Translations under genes and position numbers: made by a program
Shown here: piece after piece, positions 42,701-52,803 of the stretch
Layout: each line of letters begins with the position of its first letter
Numbering within the stretch: the first letter of the stretch is position 1
Assembly: GCF_022825805.1 (NCBI RefSeq)
Contig: NZ_JAJDWC010000119.1
Location: forward strand, 1 to 64,000
Source of the DNA: Phaeobacter sp.
GTDB lineage: Bacteria; Pseudomonadota; Alphaproteobacteria; Rhodobacterales; Rhodobacteraceae
Reading direction: 5' to 3'
Length of the DNA: 64,000 nucleotides
The notes under the pieces: model-generated
The model's input: only the letters and a program-made list of their open reading frames with translations
Told to the model about the DNA's origin: nothing
The model's database searches: none

Positions 42701-42797
42701 CTGATTCAAAGTCGAACTCCTCGACCTTGTTTCCGTCGACCACCACAACGCGGGTTTCTTCCGCGTGGGTGGCATCGATAAGCATCTTCTTTGCCAT
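39702..42797 (-). CDS. rne: Ribonuclease E/G with long acidic insertion and acidic C-terminal tail
   Basis: MAKKMLIDATHAEETRVVVVDGNKVEEFDFE; LIVIDFIDMDERKNN; CPHCHGTG Zn-link. Confidence 0.95.
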   Translation of the reverse strand: MAKKMLIDATHAEETRVVVVDGNKVEEFDFESENKRQLAGNIYLAKVTRVEPSLQAAFVDYGGNRHGFLAFSEIHPDYYQIPVADREALMEEERAYAEAMRARDEEEEAKPAKRTRSRRSRTKAADVKSADVVETKDVTAEGDDVTVSDAPAAISGMETIDLATDEGADADKLADVPEAAAADATGEAATEETPAAQVENASDDAADDAADAAEATDGVSADAEASEAPVEASDETPADGEAADQAEPAAADADAGDATASATPAEADADADAEADNGADTDTAGTDTETDEDDATSARADDASAKDKDIESVADEDDSEDIRPPRKPRPRRYKIQEVIKVRQVLLVQVVKEERGNKGAALTTYLSLAGRYCVLMPNTARGGGISRKITNAADRKKLKDIATELDVPSGAGLIVRTAGAKRTKSEIKRDYEYLQRMWEQIRELTLKSIAPAKIYEEGDLIKRSIRDLYSREIDEVLVEGDRGYRIAKDFMKMIMPSHAKNVKHYHEALPLFARYQVESYLAGMFNPTVQLKSGGYIVIGVTEALVAIDVNSGRATKEGSIEETALKTNLEAAEEVARQLRLRDLAGLIVIDFIDMDERKNNAAVEKRMKDKLKTDRARIQVGRISGFGLMEMSRQRLRPGMIEATTAPCPHCHGTGLIRSDDSLALSILRQIEEEGTRRRSREVLVRCPVEIANYLMNQKREHIAQIETRYGLSVRIEGDPHLVSPDFTIEKFKTASRVIPAPSAAVVSADTSIMEQVDAEEADTSDADEVAADSVAETETAEGDGEGKPKRKRRRRRRRKSSSEGDEAAKQDAGEASDEAGAAAGKEAGSADAPGDDAAVAAEAETKEDAPDAEPKKRTRTRTRTRSRRKKSDEAATSESAATDPAPEATEVVTSENTAEAAVEPVTAEVEDNTSGAAAEQTAEPEAQVAAETETTADDVSEAAAETVEEAGQSDASEAAEPMTGEEARVEASAEETVEASTTEAETEAETSAEPAPAPEPVLEAVAEEPEPAPTEPPKPKRRGWWSVGS

Positions 42798-43298
42798 GTG
42801 TCCTTGTTGCACCGACCGCGCACGCGTGCGTCCGGCCTGTTACCAGGCGGAGGTTGACGATTGGGGTGGTGTCTTGTCTGGGCGATGCATTGATCGGCGC
42901 GGTTAAACAGATCAGTACAGCGGTTAGCCCCGGAACGATGCTCCGGCCCTCCTGCCTGTCTGCTGTTCTCTCTCGCGCGCGTCATCGCGTTTCTTCTCCG
43001 ACAGGGGGGATTGTCCGCGCCCTGCCTGTTATATCCCCTCCGACAAGCGGAAGGTGGGTCACTGCCCCAAAAGTGCGGGGCTAATCGGTCTGGTTCTGCT
43101 TTCTCGGGTCTGGCCGGACAAAAGCAGCGCCAGCGAATCTCATGGTGTGGGAACGATGTCTCAACAGACTTATCCCCGTGCTTGCAGCATAAGACCTGTG
43201 GATAGGTAATGACAATGGTCATTCTTCACCGCACCCGCGGGAATGTGCAATCGGCCGAGAATAAACGACATATCGCTAATTATTTCTTAAAAATGAAA

Positions 43299-43329
43299 AC
43301 GCTCCACCTGCTTCGCAGCGGTGGAGCGT
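43299..43329 (-). terminator. Strong terminator hairpin downstream of dctD-like gene
   Basis: ACGCTCCACC...GGTGGAGCGT perfect 10-bp stem with T-rich tract on minus strand. Confidence 0.85.
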
Positions 43330-43362
43330 CCCAAAGGCACAAGCCGCACCTGCCGCAAAATA

Positions 43363-44733
43363 TCAGGACAGGTAGTCCGACCGTTGCAGGCCATATTTGG
43401 CCATCTTCTCGTTCAGGGTCCGGCGTGGCAGGCACAATTCATCCATCACACTGGCAATCGACCCCTTGTGCCGCCGCATTGTGTTGTCGATCAGCATCCG
43501 TTCAAACGCTTCGACATATTCCTTGAGCGGTTTGCCCTCGGTTGTCATCACCGGCTGCATTTCTTCATGATCGGACATCAATAGCGAGGCGATGGTGCCA
43601 GACCCGCGACGCGACTGTAGCACCGCGCGCTCGGCGATGTTGATCAATTGGCGCACATTGCCAGGCCATGGCGCCTGCAACAGCTGTGCGGCTTCCTGGG
43701 CGCTGACCTGTGGCGCGTCGCAACCATATTCCTCGGCAAACTGTTCTGACAGGCGGGTGAACAGCGTCAGAATATCCTCACCGCGTTGGCGCAGCGGCGG
43801 CACGGTGATACTCAGGGCGGCCAGCCGGTAAAACAGATCCGGGCGCAACACATCTTCGCAGGTCTTGCCTGCTTCTTGCAGGTTGGAGATGGCTACGATC
43901 CGGGTCTCCCCTGGTATGCCCTGTTCGTTGATCACGCTGAGCAGCTTGGCCTGCAGCGGTTCTGACAACGCCTCGATATCTTCAAGAACCAACGTGCCGC
44001 CGCGGGCCTCTTCGATGGCGGGCAGCATGCTGTCTTCTGGCAACATCGGGCCAAACAGCCGCTTGGAGAGCGCCTCTTCTTCGAGCGCCGCGCAGGAAAC
44101 CAGAACGAATTTCTTCCCAGCCCGGCTGCCCACAGCGTGCAGCGCATGCGCCACCAGGGTCTTGCCGGTGCCGGTTTCCCCGTCGATCAACACATGCCCG
44201 TCCGCCTGACCGAGATCCAGAATATCCTCGCGCAGGCGGTCCATCACTGGGCTGGAACCGATCAGTTTTTTCATGATGGTGGTGCCGTCGGACAGTTCGC
44301 GCCGCAGGACACGGTTGTCCAACGTCAGACGGCGGGCCCCGGTCGCGCGTTTTGCCAATTCCGACATCCGATCCGGGTTGAACGGTTTTTCCAGAAAATC
44401 AAACGCGCCGACACGCATGGCTTCGACCGCCATAGGCACGTCGCCATGGCCCGTGATCATAATCACCGGCAGCGCTGAGTCATTGCCCATCAGTTTCTTC
44501 AGAAACTGCATTCCATCCATGCCTGGCATTTTGATGTCAGAGATGACAATCCCCGGGTAGTCCGGACCCAGCACCTTCAAGGCGTCTTCGGCGCTGGCGA
44601 AGGTCTCTGTGTCATAGCCAGACAATGCCAACCACTGGCTGATCGATTGGCGCATATCCTGTTCGTCATCGACGATCGCAATTTTCATGGCCTGTGCCAT
44701 TTGCGGGACCTCCATCTTTTGCGGCGGGATCAC
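43363..44733 (-). CDS. dctD: DctD-type response regulator / AAA+ activator lacking GAFTGA
   Basis: REC domain IAIVDDEQDMRQSI, Walker A GETGTGKT, FYRLAALSITVPPLRQR; ATGA overlap with the dctB stop. Confidence 0.85.
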   Translation of the reverse strand: MIPPQKMEVPQMAQAMKIAIVDDEQDMRQSISQWLALSGYDTETFASAEDALKVLGPDYPGIVISDIKMPGMDGMQFLKKLMGNDSALPVIMITGHGDVPMAVEAMRVGAFDFLEKPFNPDRMSELAKRATGARRLTLDNRVLRRELSDGTTIMKKLIGSSPVMDRLREDILDLGQADGHVLIDGETGTGKTLVAHALHAVGSRAGKKFVLVSCAALEEEALSKRLFGPMLPEDSMLPAIEEARGGTLVLEDIEALSEPLQAKLLSVINEQGIPGETRIVAISNLQEAGKTCEDVLRPDLFYRLAALSITVPPLRQRGEDILTLFTRLSEQFAEEYGCDAPQVSAQEAAQLLQAPWPGNVRQLINIAERAVLQSRRGSGTIASLLMSDHEEMQPVMTTEGKPLKEYVEAFERMLIDNTMRRHKGSIASVMDELCLPRRTLNEKMAKYGLQRSDYLS

Positions 44734-46499
44734 TCAGCCGCTTCGATCCCATCCGCGAGGATGGGCAATTGCATTTCAAAGACGGCGCCGCCGTTTTGAC
44801 CGTTGCGGGCCGTCAGCCGTCCGCCTAGGTCGTTCACGATACCGGAAGAGATGGCAAGACCCAAACCCACGCCGTCGCCAGGCTGCTTGGTGGTGTAAAA
44901 CGGCTCGAACAGGTTGTCGAAATCCTTGATCCCTGCCCCGTTGTCGCGCACCGAAAGGGTCGCCGTCTCGCCTGCTGCGAGCAGCACTTCGACCTGGGGA
45001 TCTTCAACCGTTTTGGTGGCATCCAACGCGTTGCGCAGCAGGTTCACCATCACCTGCTCGATGCGCATCCGATCCCCCATCACCAGCACCGGCTGATCAG
45101 GCAGGATACGGGAGATTTTCACATGTCGTTGGCGCAGTTGCGGCTCCATCATCGACAGGCTGGAGGTCAGCGCATCGCCCATGTTTACTGGGCTAAACAC
45201 ATCGCCGCCTTTGCGGGCGTATGATTTCAGCTGCCGCGTGATGGCGCCCATGCGCTCCAGCAAATCATCAATTCTGCCAAATGAGGCAAGCGCCTCTTCG
45301 GGACGGTTGCGGTTCAACAGCAGACGCGCACCAGCGAGATAGGTTTTCATCGCCGCGAGTGGCTGGTTCAACTCGTGGCTGACGGCAGCCGACATCTCGC
45401 CCAAAGCGGCCAGCTTCGAGCTCTGCGCGAGGCTTTGTTCCGCCACTGCAAGCGTCTCCTGCATGCGCTCACGCTCGGCAATTTCCCGCTGGAGCCGGGC
45501 GTTCAATACGCGAAGCTCTGCCGACTCTCGTTGAAACAGCGCCATACGCAGGGCACTGCGACGGCTGAGCGCATAGAACGCCAGCGCCAAAAGGATCGCG
45601 AATCCCATGATTTCGAGCGCCAGCACGGTGTTCACGCGTTCGCGGATCGACGCATAGGTGGTGAAAGAGGTCAATCGCCAGCCCTGGAACGGGATCCGCG
45701 ATTCCAATCGCATCACGGCCTCCCCCTGCAGATAGGCATCGGCTGGCAGCGCGGTCCAATCGGTGGTCGCGCGAATGGCCCGTTGGATGGCCCCGTCCGG
45801 GGGCTGCAACTCCAGCGCGTCGCGTTCGGACAGGCCGCGCCAGCGGGATTCCGTTGCCAGGATGATCTGCCCGGTGCTGTCGCTGACCATCACCGCGTCA
45901 GAGATCCCCGCCCAGGCGCGTTCGAACTTTTGCAGGTCGACTTCGACAACAATCACACCCAGCACGCCTGCTGTGTCAACGATACGGCGCGAATAGGTGA
46001 ACCGATAGCCACCGACCTCTCGTTCAATAACCGAAAAAACCGTGGATTTTGCCCGCAGCGCATCCACGAAGTAGGCCGCATTGCGGTGGTTCTCGCCCAG
46101 ACGGTTGCGGTCGGTCGCAGCAACTGTGCGCCCATCGCTCGCCATCAGCATGATGGAGGCGGCGCCGATTTCTTCAACGAATGAAATCAGCCGCTGGGTC
46201 GACAGCGAAAAATCGTTGGATTGCAACGCCGCAATCAGCGCCTGATCGCGCGCCAGCAGCTGCGGCACAATCGCGTGGCGCCCCAATTCGCTGACCAGGT
46301 TGCCGGAATAAAGCGCCAGGCGCAGCTCTGCCCGGCTGCGCGTGGTTTCGGTAAAACGATGCGTAAGCGCACGGTTGGTAACCCAGACCGTCACCGCAGC
46401 GACAGCCATCAGCACGACCAAAGAAAACCGCACCCGCCAGGATGTCGTGCGGGAGCGGTGCGAGGCTCGTCTTGCAGGATCGTCAGGCGCTGCGGTCAT
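44730..46499 (-). CDS. dctB: DctB-type sensor histidine kinase
   Basis: Periplasmic double-Cache-like region, ALGEMSAAVSHELNQPLAAMKTYLAGA H-box, ATPase GVGLGLAIS. Confidence 0.9.
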   Translation of the reverse strand: MTAAPDDPARRASHRSRTTSWRVRFSLVVLMAVAAVTVWVTNRALTHRFTETTRSRAELRLALYSGNLVSELGRHAIVPQLLARDQALIAALQSNDFSLSTQRLISFVEEIGAASIMLMASDGRTVAATDRNRLGENHRNAAYFVDALRAKSTVFSVIEREVGGYRFTYSRRIVDTAGVLGVIVVEVDLQKFERAWAGISDAVMVSDSTGQIILATESRWRGLSERDALELQPPDGAIQRAIRATTDWTALPADAYLQGEAVMRLESRIPFQGWRLTSFTTYASIRERVNTVLALEIMGFAILLALAFYALSRRSALRMALFQRESAELRVLNARLQREIAERERMQETLAVAEQSLAQSSKLAALGEMSAAVSHELNQPLAAMKTYLAGARLLLNRNRPEEALASFGRIDDLLERMGAITRQLKSYARKGGDVFSPVNMGDALTSSLSMMEPQLRQRHVKISRILPDQPVLVMGDRMRIEQVMVNLLRNALDATKTVEDPQVEVLLAAGETATLSVRDNGAGIKDFDNLFEPFYTTKQPGDGVGLGLAISSGIVNDLGGRLTARNGQNGGAVFEMQLPILADGIEAAE

Positions 46500-46536
46500 A
46501 GCTGAGATCTACCGCAAAGCCTGTCCCATCCACAAG

Positions 46537-47205
46537 TCACGCGGTAGTGACAAGCCCGGCAAGTGCGCGGAAGACTGCCACCCCATCAGTGCCACCATGG
46601 CCCACATCTGCGGCCCGCTCGGGATGGGGCATCATCCCCAGCACACGGCGGTTGTCAGACAGGATGCCTGCGATATCCGCAACCGAACCATTGGGATTGT
46701 CCACATAGCGGAACGCGATGCGATCCTGGTCTTCCAGCGCAGCCACGGTGTCCGCATCCGCAAAATAGTTGCCATCATGATGTGCAATCGGAACATCGAT
46801 CACATCGCCCTTGGCGTAACCTTCGGTGAAGGCACTGTTGCTGGTTTCCACCCGAAGGCCCACGGTCCGGCAGATGTATTTCAGCCCTGCATTGCGCAGA
46901 AGCGCACCTGGCAGCACGCCTGTTTCGGTCAGGATCTGAAAGCCGTTACACACCCCGATGGCATAGCCGCCACGATCGGCGTGATCCACCACCGCTTTGC
47001 AGATCGGCGACTGAGCGGCAATGGCACCGCAGCGCAGATAGTCGCCATAGGAAAACCCGCCCGGCACACCGACAACATCGACGCCATCAGGCAGCGCCGT
47101 TTCCTTGTGCCAGACCATCGACACATCGCAGCCCGCCTGTTCAAAAGCCACCGCCAGGTCGCGGTCGCAATTGGATCCGGGGAAGACAACAACCGCGGCC
47201 TTCAT
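46537..47205 (-). CDS. purQ: Phosphoribosylformylglycinamidine synthase subunit PurQ
   Basis: [36 protein letters not shown]. Confidence 0.95.
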   Translation of the reverse strand: MKAAVVVFPGSNCDRDLAVAFEQAGCDVSMVWHKETALPDGVDVVGVPGGFSYGDYLRCGAIAAQSPICKAVVDHADRGGYAIGVCNGFQILTETGVLPGALLRNAGLKYICRTVGLRVETSNSAFTEGYAKGDVIDVPIAHHDGNYFADADTVAALEDQDRIAFRYVDNPNGSVADIAGILSDNRRVLGMMPHPERAADVGHGGTDGVAVFRALAGLVTTA

Positions 47206-47435
47206 CCCTGCATCTCGATGCTGTAGGATTCGATCACGGTGTTGGCCAGCAGCTTCTCGCACATCTCGGCGACCTGGGCTTCGGTAGCACCTTCGGCCAG
47301 GTCCAGATCAATCACTTTTCCCTGGCGCACGCCATCCACCTGGTCAAAGCCCAAGGCACCAAGGGCGTGGCGCACCGCGTCCCCTTGCGGATCCAGAACT
47401 CCGTTTTTCAGCATCACATGCACACGTGCTTTCAT
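47202..47435 (-). CDS. purS: Phosphoribosylformylglycinamidine synthase subunit PurS
   Basis: [34 protein letters not shown] overlap with purQ. Confidence 0.94.
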   Translation of the reverse strand: MKARVHVMLKNGVLDPQGDAVRHALGALGFDQVDGVRQGKVIDLDLAEGATEAQVAEMCEKLLANTVIESYSIEMQG

Positions 47436-47503
47436 CGTGTTTTCCCTCGAGATTGCGTTGGTACGGCGCCGTGCCGGACCACTTCCTTGGACTGAGAACA
47501 AAA

Positions 47504-47527
47504 ATCCCGCCAAACCAGGGGCGGGAT
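47504..47527 (-). terminator. Hairpin between purC and purS
   Basis: ATCCCGCC...GGCGGGAT followed by T-run on minus strand. Confidence 0.65.
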
Positions 47528-47544
47528 CTGAGATTACGTTTCCG

Positions 47545-48306
47545 TTAGTTCACCAACGTCGGCTTGCCTGCCGCAGGCGGATTGGTCGGCATCACCCCCA
47601 GACGGCGCGCCACTTCGCTGTAGGCGTCAGTCAGGTTGCCGAGATCGCGGCGGAACACATCCTTGTCGAGCTTCTGCCCGGTCTTCTGATCCCACAAGCG
47701 GCAGCTGTCGGGGCTGATTTCATCTGCAATCACCAGACGCTGGAAATCGCCATCATAGATCCGACCAATTTCAATTTTGAAATCAACCAGCTTGATCCCG
47801 ACGGCCAGCATGACGCCGGACATGAAATCATTGACCCGCAGCGCCAGGCTGAGGATGTCATCCATATCCTGCTGGCTTGCCCAGCCGAATGCGGCGATAT
47901 GCTCTTCGGTGACCAAAGGATCGCCAAGCGCGTCATCCTTGTAGCAATATTCTACGATCGGCCGGGGCAGTTGCGTCCCCTCCTCCAGCCCCAAACGTTT
48001 GCAGATGGAGCCTGCTGCGTGGTTGCGCACGATGACTTCCAGCGGGATGATCTCACAGCTGCGCACCAGCTGCTCGCGCATGTTCAACCGCTTCAGGAAA
48101 TGCGTCGGTACGCCGATCTGTCCGAGACCCAGCATAAAGAACTCGCTCAGAATATTGTTGAGCACGCCTTTGCCTTCGATCACGTCGCGTTTTTCTGCGT
48201 TAAACGCTGTGGCATCGTCTTTGAAATATTGCACGATCGTGCCCGGCTCCGGCCCCTCATAGAGCGTTTTTGCCTTGCCTTCGTAAATCTTCTTACGCCG
48301 TGCCAT
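47545..48306 (-). CDS. purC: SAICAR synthetase
   Basis: [37 protein letters not shown]. Confidence 0.96.
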   Translation of the reverse strand: MARRKKIYEGKAKTLYEGPEPGTIVQYFKDDATAFNAEKRDVIEGKGVLNNILSEFFMLGLGQIGVPTHFLKRLNMREQLVRSCEIIPLEVIVRNHAAGSICKRLGLEEGTQLPRPIVEYCYKDDALGDPLVTEEHIAAFGWASQQDMDDILSLALRVNDFMSGVMLAVGIKLVDFKIEIGRIYDGDFQRLVIADEISPDSCRLWDQKTGQKLDKDVFRRDLGNLTDAYSEVARRLGVMPTNPPAAGKPTLVN

Positions 48307-48614
48307 GCGGAGCCTTTCAGGAAACCAGCGGGAATCTCGTCGCGTCAACTGCGGCCCTCTTAAGCCAAGGGGGCCGTTGTCGCAAGCATGCAGCCCAAAC
48401 CAGTGCTGCAGCGCGTTGCGCGACGCCCTGGCTGTCCACCGCGCCTGCCATGGCTGACGCTGACGCGCGATGCCGAAACCCCAGCCGCCCCTCTTGCGCA
48501 ATGCCGTTATGGTTCACATATCAGATTGAGAACACAGCACATTACGCGACAACCCGCATGATTATTCAGACGAGAGCTTAAAAGGACACCCCATAGCAGC
48601 GAACGGAGGGCACG

Positions 48615-48932
48615 ATGACCACATTTGACAACCGCGAACAGGCCTTTGAAAACAAATTCGCCCATGACGAGGAAATGATGTTCAAGGCTGAGGCCCGATG
48701 CAACAAATTGCTGGGCAGCTGGGCGGCAGAGATCCTCGGCAAAACCGGCGCCGATGCAGAGAGCTACATCAGCAGTGTGATCAAAGCCGATCTGGAAGAA
48801 GCGGGATTTGAAGATGTGCTGCGCAAGGTTGCTGCAGATTTGACCGGCCATGTCAGCCCGGACGAGGTGCGCGCCAAACGCGAAGAGCTGTTGCGCGAGG
48901 CCAAACAGCAGATCCTCGACACCAGCGCGTAA
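48615..48932 (+). CDS. DUF1476 protein (F1-ATPase inhibitor zeta-like)
   Basis: MTTFDNREQAFENKFAHDEEMMFKAEARCNKLLGSWAAE. Confidence 0.88.
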   Translation: MTTFDNREQAFENKFAHDEEMMFKAEARCNKLLGSWAAEILGKTGADAESYISSVIKADLEEAGFEDVLRKVAADLTGHVSPDEVRAKREELLREAKQQILDTSA

Positions 48933-49314
48933 GCTGACCCAAAATCAATGCTCAGCGCTGCGCAAGTCATTGAACAGGTGCGGCGCTTGATCCGAAGCCA
49001 AGGAATATGGGTTTTGGCTCCAAAGCCGCAAGCCTCCGTTCCTTTGGGATTGCGTCTTTTGGGTCGAGCTGCCTCCGTTGAATAAATTTGACGCTATTTT
49101 GTCCGAGCGGATCCAGCGTCGTCAAAACCCTTGCTAAGCTGGGCTTTGAAGCGTGGTACACCGCCCGAGCCGCCCGGATCTGGCCATTGGACCCGTTTTT
49201 CGCAGGGGATTAACCGGCTGAACATCCCACTGCCCTATCCTGCTATTTGACGATCACACGGCGTTGACCATTCGGCGCTGATCTTCCGATGTTGATAGTT
49301 CGATCTGGGGCCCG

Positions 49315-51507
49315 ATGTTTCCGATTTCTCGCAACCACAGCGCAACGCGCCGATCGCGTTTGCCCCGTTTCTTGCGGATCCTCCTGCCGCTTGTGGTGGC
49401 GATTGCCTGTCTTGATGTGCTGCACCATAGGGTCACCCTGCCGGATATCGACCAGCTTACCCAGACACTGACGTCATATTCACCAACACAATGGGCCCTT
49501 GCGCTTGTCGCCACCTCGATCAGCTTCTGGGCGCTTGGCCGCTATGACGAGGTGGCCCACCGCCATCTGCAAACCGGCCTCGCGGGTCCGGCGGCCCGCA
49601 GATCCGGTATCATCGCCATTGCACTGTCCCAGACCATCGGTTTTGGCCTGATCACCGGGGCCTTCGCGCGGTGGCGCCTAATGAAAGAGCTGAGCCCGCT
49701 GCAGGCAGCACAGCTGACCACGGTGGTGTCCGCGACATTCATGTTGGCGCTGGCGGGGATCTGTGGCGCCGCGCTGCTGATCACCGGCGTATTTTCAGCC
49801 TCGACCACTGGTCAGGTCGCTGGCCAATTCACAGGCCAATTCACGGGCCAATTCACGGGCCAAGCCACAGGTCAAGCAACTGGCCAAGCAACTGGCGCGC
49901 CGCAATTGATGGTCTGGACCGGTGCAGGCCTGTTATTGGCGACCGGGCTGGTGATTGTTGCCGCCGCTATCGCCCCGGTGCTGAGGCTCGGGCCACTGCG
50001 CTTGCGCTTGCCATCATTGTTGGCGTTTTTGGCGCTGGCGGGCTGGGCCTTGATCGATGTAATCGCCGCGGGCACAGCACTATGGATGTTTTTGCCACCC
50101 GAGGTTGGCATCTCGCTCGCCATGCTGCTGCCTACCTATTTCATCGCCCTGGGCGCGGCACTGCTGTCATCGGCTCCGGGGGGCATTGGTGCTTTTGAAC
50201 TGGCGCTTTGTGCCTTGCTGCCCGTGACCGCCGCGACGGAGGTGATTGCGGCTGTTCTCGCCTTCCGTCTGGTCTACTACGCGCTGCCCGCCTGCCTCGC
50301 GGCAGTTGGATTGGCCTGGCCCGCAGCCATCGGCATTGGCGCGCGATCCACGCCCGACATCAGCGCGACAGAGGCTCTTATGGGTCACCAGCGCAGCCGC
50401 TTCTTCGACCCGGTCTGGGCGGATGATTACAACGGCCCCGCCAAGGCTGGCGTCGCGGAGACCCAGATCATCACGCAAAACCCCGGAGCGATCCACGCGT
50501 TTGGCTTCAACCAACTCGCGGTTCTGGATAGCCCACAGGCCAGCATCGCGCTGTTTTCACCCCTTGTTGGCACCCTGTCCGAGGCCCTGCCAGGGCTGTG
50601 CGCCTACGCCAAGGGCCGCAACACGGTGCCTGCGATCTATAAATGCAGGGCAACAGAGGCCCTGGCCCTGCGCCGTGCAGGCTGGCGCGTGGTGCGCATC
50701 GCTCAGGAAGCCATCATCGACCCACAACAGTTCTGCAAAGACGGCGCGCGGTTCCGACAGCTGCGGCGCAAACTGCGCCAGGCCGAAAAAGCAGGCGTTC
50801 AAACATATCCCGCCACACAAACCCTGCCGATCACCCAAATGCGCGAGATTGATCGCGCCTGGCAGGGCAGTCGGCGCGTTGCGCGGGGCACGACGATGGG
50901 CCGGTTTCAGCCCGCCTACCTGCAGCGCCAGAGGGTGTTTCTGGCCTGGAACGGACCAGAACTGCTCGGCTATGTCAGCTTTCACACCGCGGCAGGGGAA
51001 TGGTGTCTCGATCTTGTTCGGCTGCATCCCAGCGCGCCGGATGGCACCGGACACAGCCTGGTCTGCGCGGCGATCAATGCCGCAGCCGCGGCCGGTATCG
51101 TTCGGCTGTCTCTGGCAGCTCTGCCCGATCTGCAGGATCTGCCCTTTGCAAGATCGACCATGTTCGCAAAACGCCTGTCCCCGGCGGCGGGGCTGCGCCA
51201 GTTCAAGGCGTGTTTCGCGCCCCGCTATGAGCCCCGTTATGCCGCAGCGCCAAACACTGCGAGCCTTATCCTGGCCATGGCTGATCTGGTGCGCATGATC
51301 CACCGTCCGGGCCCCGTTCCGCCCTGGGTCTGGAGTGCAGCGCCAGATCACTCCGATGCGCTTTCACACGCCTGGTCAACGGGGCTGTCAGATACCGCGC
51401 CGGTCGCCCACGCCAATGGCATATCCCAACCTGGCGCACCGCAGAGCGCCGATCTGCTTCATAATCATGATGAAGAAAATGAAATTGCCCTGCAGCGACG
51501 GGCATGA
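49315..51507 (+). CDS. mprF: MprF-like aminoacyl-phosphatidylglycerol flippase/synthase (DUF2156 C-terminus)
   Basis: Multi-TM N-terminal region; C-terminal DUF2156/GNAT-like LLGYVSFHTAAGEWCLDLVRLHPSAPDGTG. Confidence 0.85.
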   Translation: MFPISRNHSATRRSRLPRFLRILLPLVVAIACLDVLHHRVTLPDIDQLTQTLTSYSPTQWALALVATSISFWALGRYDEVAHRHLQTGLAGPAARRSGIIAIALSQTIGFGLITGAFARWRLMKELSPLQAAQLTTVVSATFMLALAGICGAALLITGVFSASTTGQVAGQFTGQFTGQFTGQATGQATGQATGAPQLMVWTGAGLLLATGLVIVAAAIAPVLRLGPLRLRLPSLLAFLALAGWALIDVIAAGTALWMFLPPEVGISLAMLLPTYFIALGAALLSSAPGGIGAFELALCALLPVTAATEVIAAVLAFRLVYYALPACLAAVGLAWPAAIGIGARSTPDISATEALMGHQRSRFFDPVWADDYNGPAKAGVAETQIITQNPGAIHAFGFNQLAVLDSPQASIALFSPLVGTLSEALPGLCAYAKGRNTVPAIYKCRATEALALRRAGWRVVRIAQEAIIDPQQFCKDGARFRQLRRKLRQAEKAGVQTYPATQTLPITQMREIDRAWQGSRRVARGTTMGRFQPAYLQRQRVFLAWNGPELLGYVSFHTAAGEWCLDLVRLHPSAPDGTGHSLVCAAINAAAAAGIVRLSLAALPDLQDLPFARSTMFAKRLSPAAGLRQFKACFAPRYEPRYAAAPNTASLILAMADLVRMIHRPGPVPPWVWSAAPDHSDALSHAWSTGLSDTAPVAHANGISQPGAPQSADLLHNHDEENEIALQRRA
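49810..49896. repeat. In-frame 12-bp tandem repeat encoding GQ(V/F/A)(A/T) x7
   Basis: Translation GQVAGQFTGQFTGQFTGQATGQATGQATG. Confidence 0.95.
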
Positions 51508-51567
51508 CACACCGGATAATCACGTTTTTTGCGGCCCTACCGGGTCGTTTCGTTCACAGGACAGCCG

Positions 51568-52590
51568 ATGACCAACACTTTTGAAACCCTGCTAAACAGC
51601 AAAGATGCCCTGCTCGCCGATGGCGCAACCGGGACGAACCTGTTCAACATGGGGCTGCAATCCGGTGATGCGCCTGAATTGTGGAATGTTGACGAGCCAA
51701 AGAAAATCACCGCGCTCTATCAAGGATCGGTAGACGCGGGCAGCGATTTGTTCCTGACCAACACCTTTGGTGGCACAGCAGCGCGTCTGAAACTGCACGA
51801 TGCCCACCGCCGTGTCCGTGAGCTGAACCGCGCGGGCGCAGAACTTGGCCGCAATGTCGCCGACCGCGCCAGCCGCAAAATCGCCGTGGCTGGTTCCGTT
51901 GGACCGACCGGCGAAATCATGGAACCCGTCGGAGAGTTGAGCCACGCGCTGGCGGTCGAGATGTTCCACGAACAGGCCGAAGCATTGAAAGAAGGCGGCG
52001 TTGATGTTCTGTGGCTGGAGACGATCTCCGCGCCTGAAGAATTCCGCGCAGCTGCTGAGGCCTTCAAACTGGCCGATATGCCCTGGTGCGGCACCATGAG
52101 CTTTGACACCGCTGGGCGCACCATGATGGGCGTTACATCCTCCAACATGGCGCAGCTGGTCGAAGAACTGGATCCCGCCCCCATCGCCTATGGCGCCAAT
52201 TGCGGCACCGGGGCCTCCGACATTCTGCGCACCGTTCTGGGGTTTGCAGCGCAGGGCACCGACCGCCCGATCATCTCCAAGGGCAATGCTGGGATCCCCA
52301 AATATGTGGACGGCCACATCCACTATGATGGCACCCCAGCCCTGATGGCCGAGTATGCGGTGATGGCGCGCGATTGTGGGGCAAAAATCATCGGCGGATG
52401 CTGTGGCACAATGCCGGATCATTTGCGCGCCATGCGCGAGGCGCTGGACACGCAAGAGCGATCGGATGCGCCATCTTTGGAGCGTATCGAGGCGGTTCTG
52501 GGTCCGTTTTCATCGCAAAGCGACGGCACTGGCGATGAAGCCGAGGCTGGCGAACGTCGCAACCGCCGCAGCCGTCGGCGCGCCAGCTGA
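51568..52590 (+). CDS. BHMT-like homocysteine S-methyltransferase
   Basis: LLADGATGTNLFNMGLQSGDAPELWN; GGCCGTMPDHLRAM zinc-binding Cys pair. Confidence 0.9.
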   Translation: MTNTFETLLNSKDALLADGATGTNLFNMGLQSGDAPELWNVDEPKKITALYQGSVDAGSDLFLTNTFGGTAARLKLHDAHRRVRELNRAGAELGRNVADRASRKIAVAGSVGPTGEIMEPVGELSHALAVEMFHEQAEALKEGGVDVLWLETISAPEEFRAAAEAFKLADMPWCGTMSFDTAGRTMMGVTSSNMAQLVEELDPAPIAYGANCGTGASDILRTVLGFAAQGTDRPIISKGNAGIPKYVDGHIHYDGTPALMAEYAVMARDCGAKIIGGCCGTMPDHLRAMREALDTQERSDAPSLERIEAVLGPFSSQSDGTGDEAEAGERRNRRSRRRAS

Positions 52591-52646
52591 TCCAATGCAA
52601 GGCGCTGAGAGGGGTTTACTCACTCAGCGCAAGTGAGTTCGATCAT

Positions 52647-52670
52647 AGGCCTGCCCTCGGGCGGGCCTTA
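52647..52670 (+). terminator. Hairpin downstream of the BHMT-like gene
   Basis: AGGCCTGCCC-TCG-GGCGGGCCTT. Confidence 0.55.
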
Positions 52671-52803
52671 TACTTGAAACGGCGTCCGATATAGTTTTGG
52701 TCAAACCGCCCTATGCAAATCCTGGGTTATGACCACCCCCTTTGACAGGTTCTGGTCAATGTGGTTTCGGGACACTGGAGTTACTCGCCCGTTTCTGCCC
52801 CGC

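Noticed and set aside
43150-43215. Possible DnaA-box-like words (TTATCCCC, TGTGGATAG) suggesting an origin
   Set aside because: Only two imperfect matches, no dnaA/parAB or AT-rich unwinding element nearby
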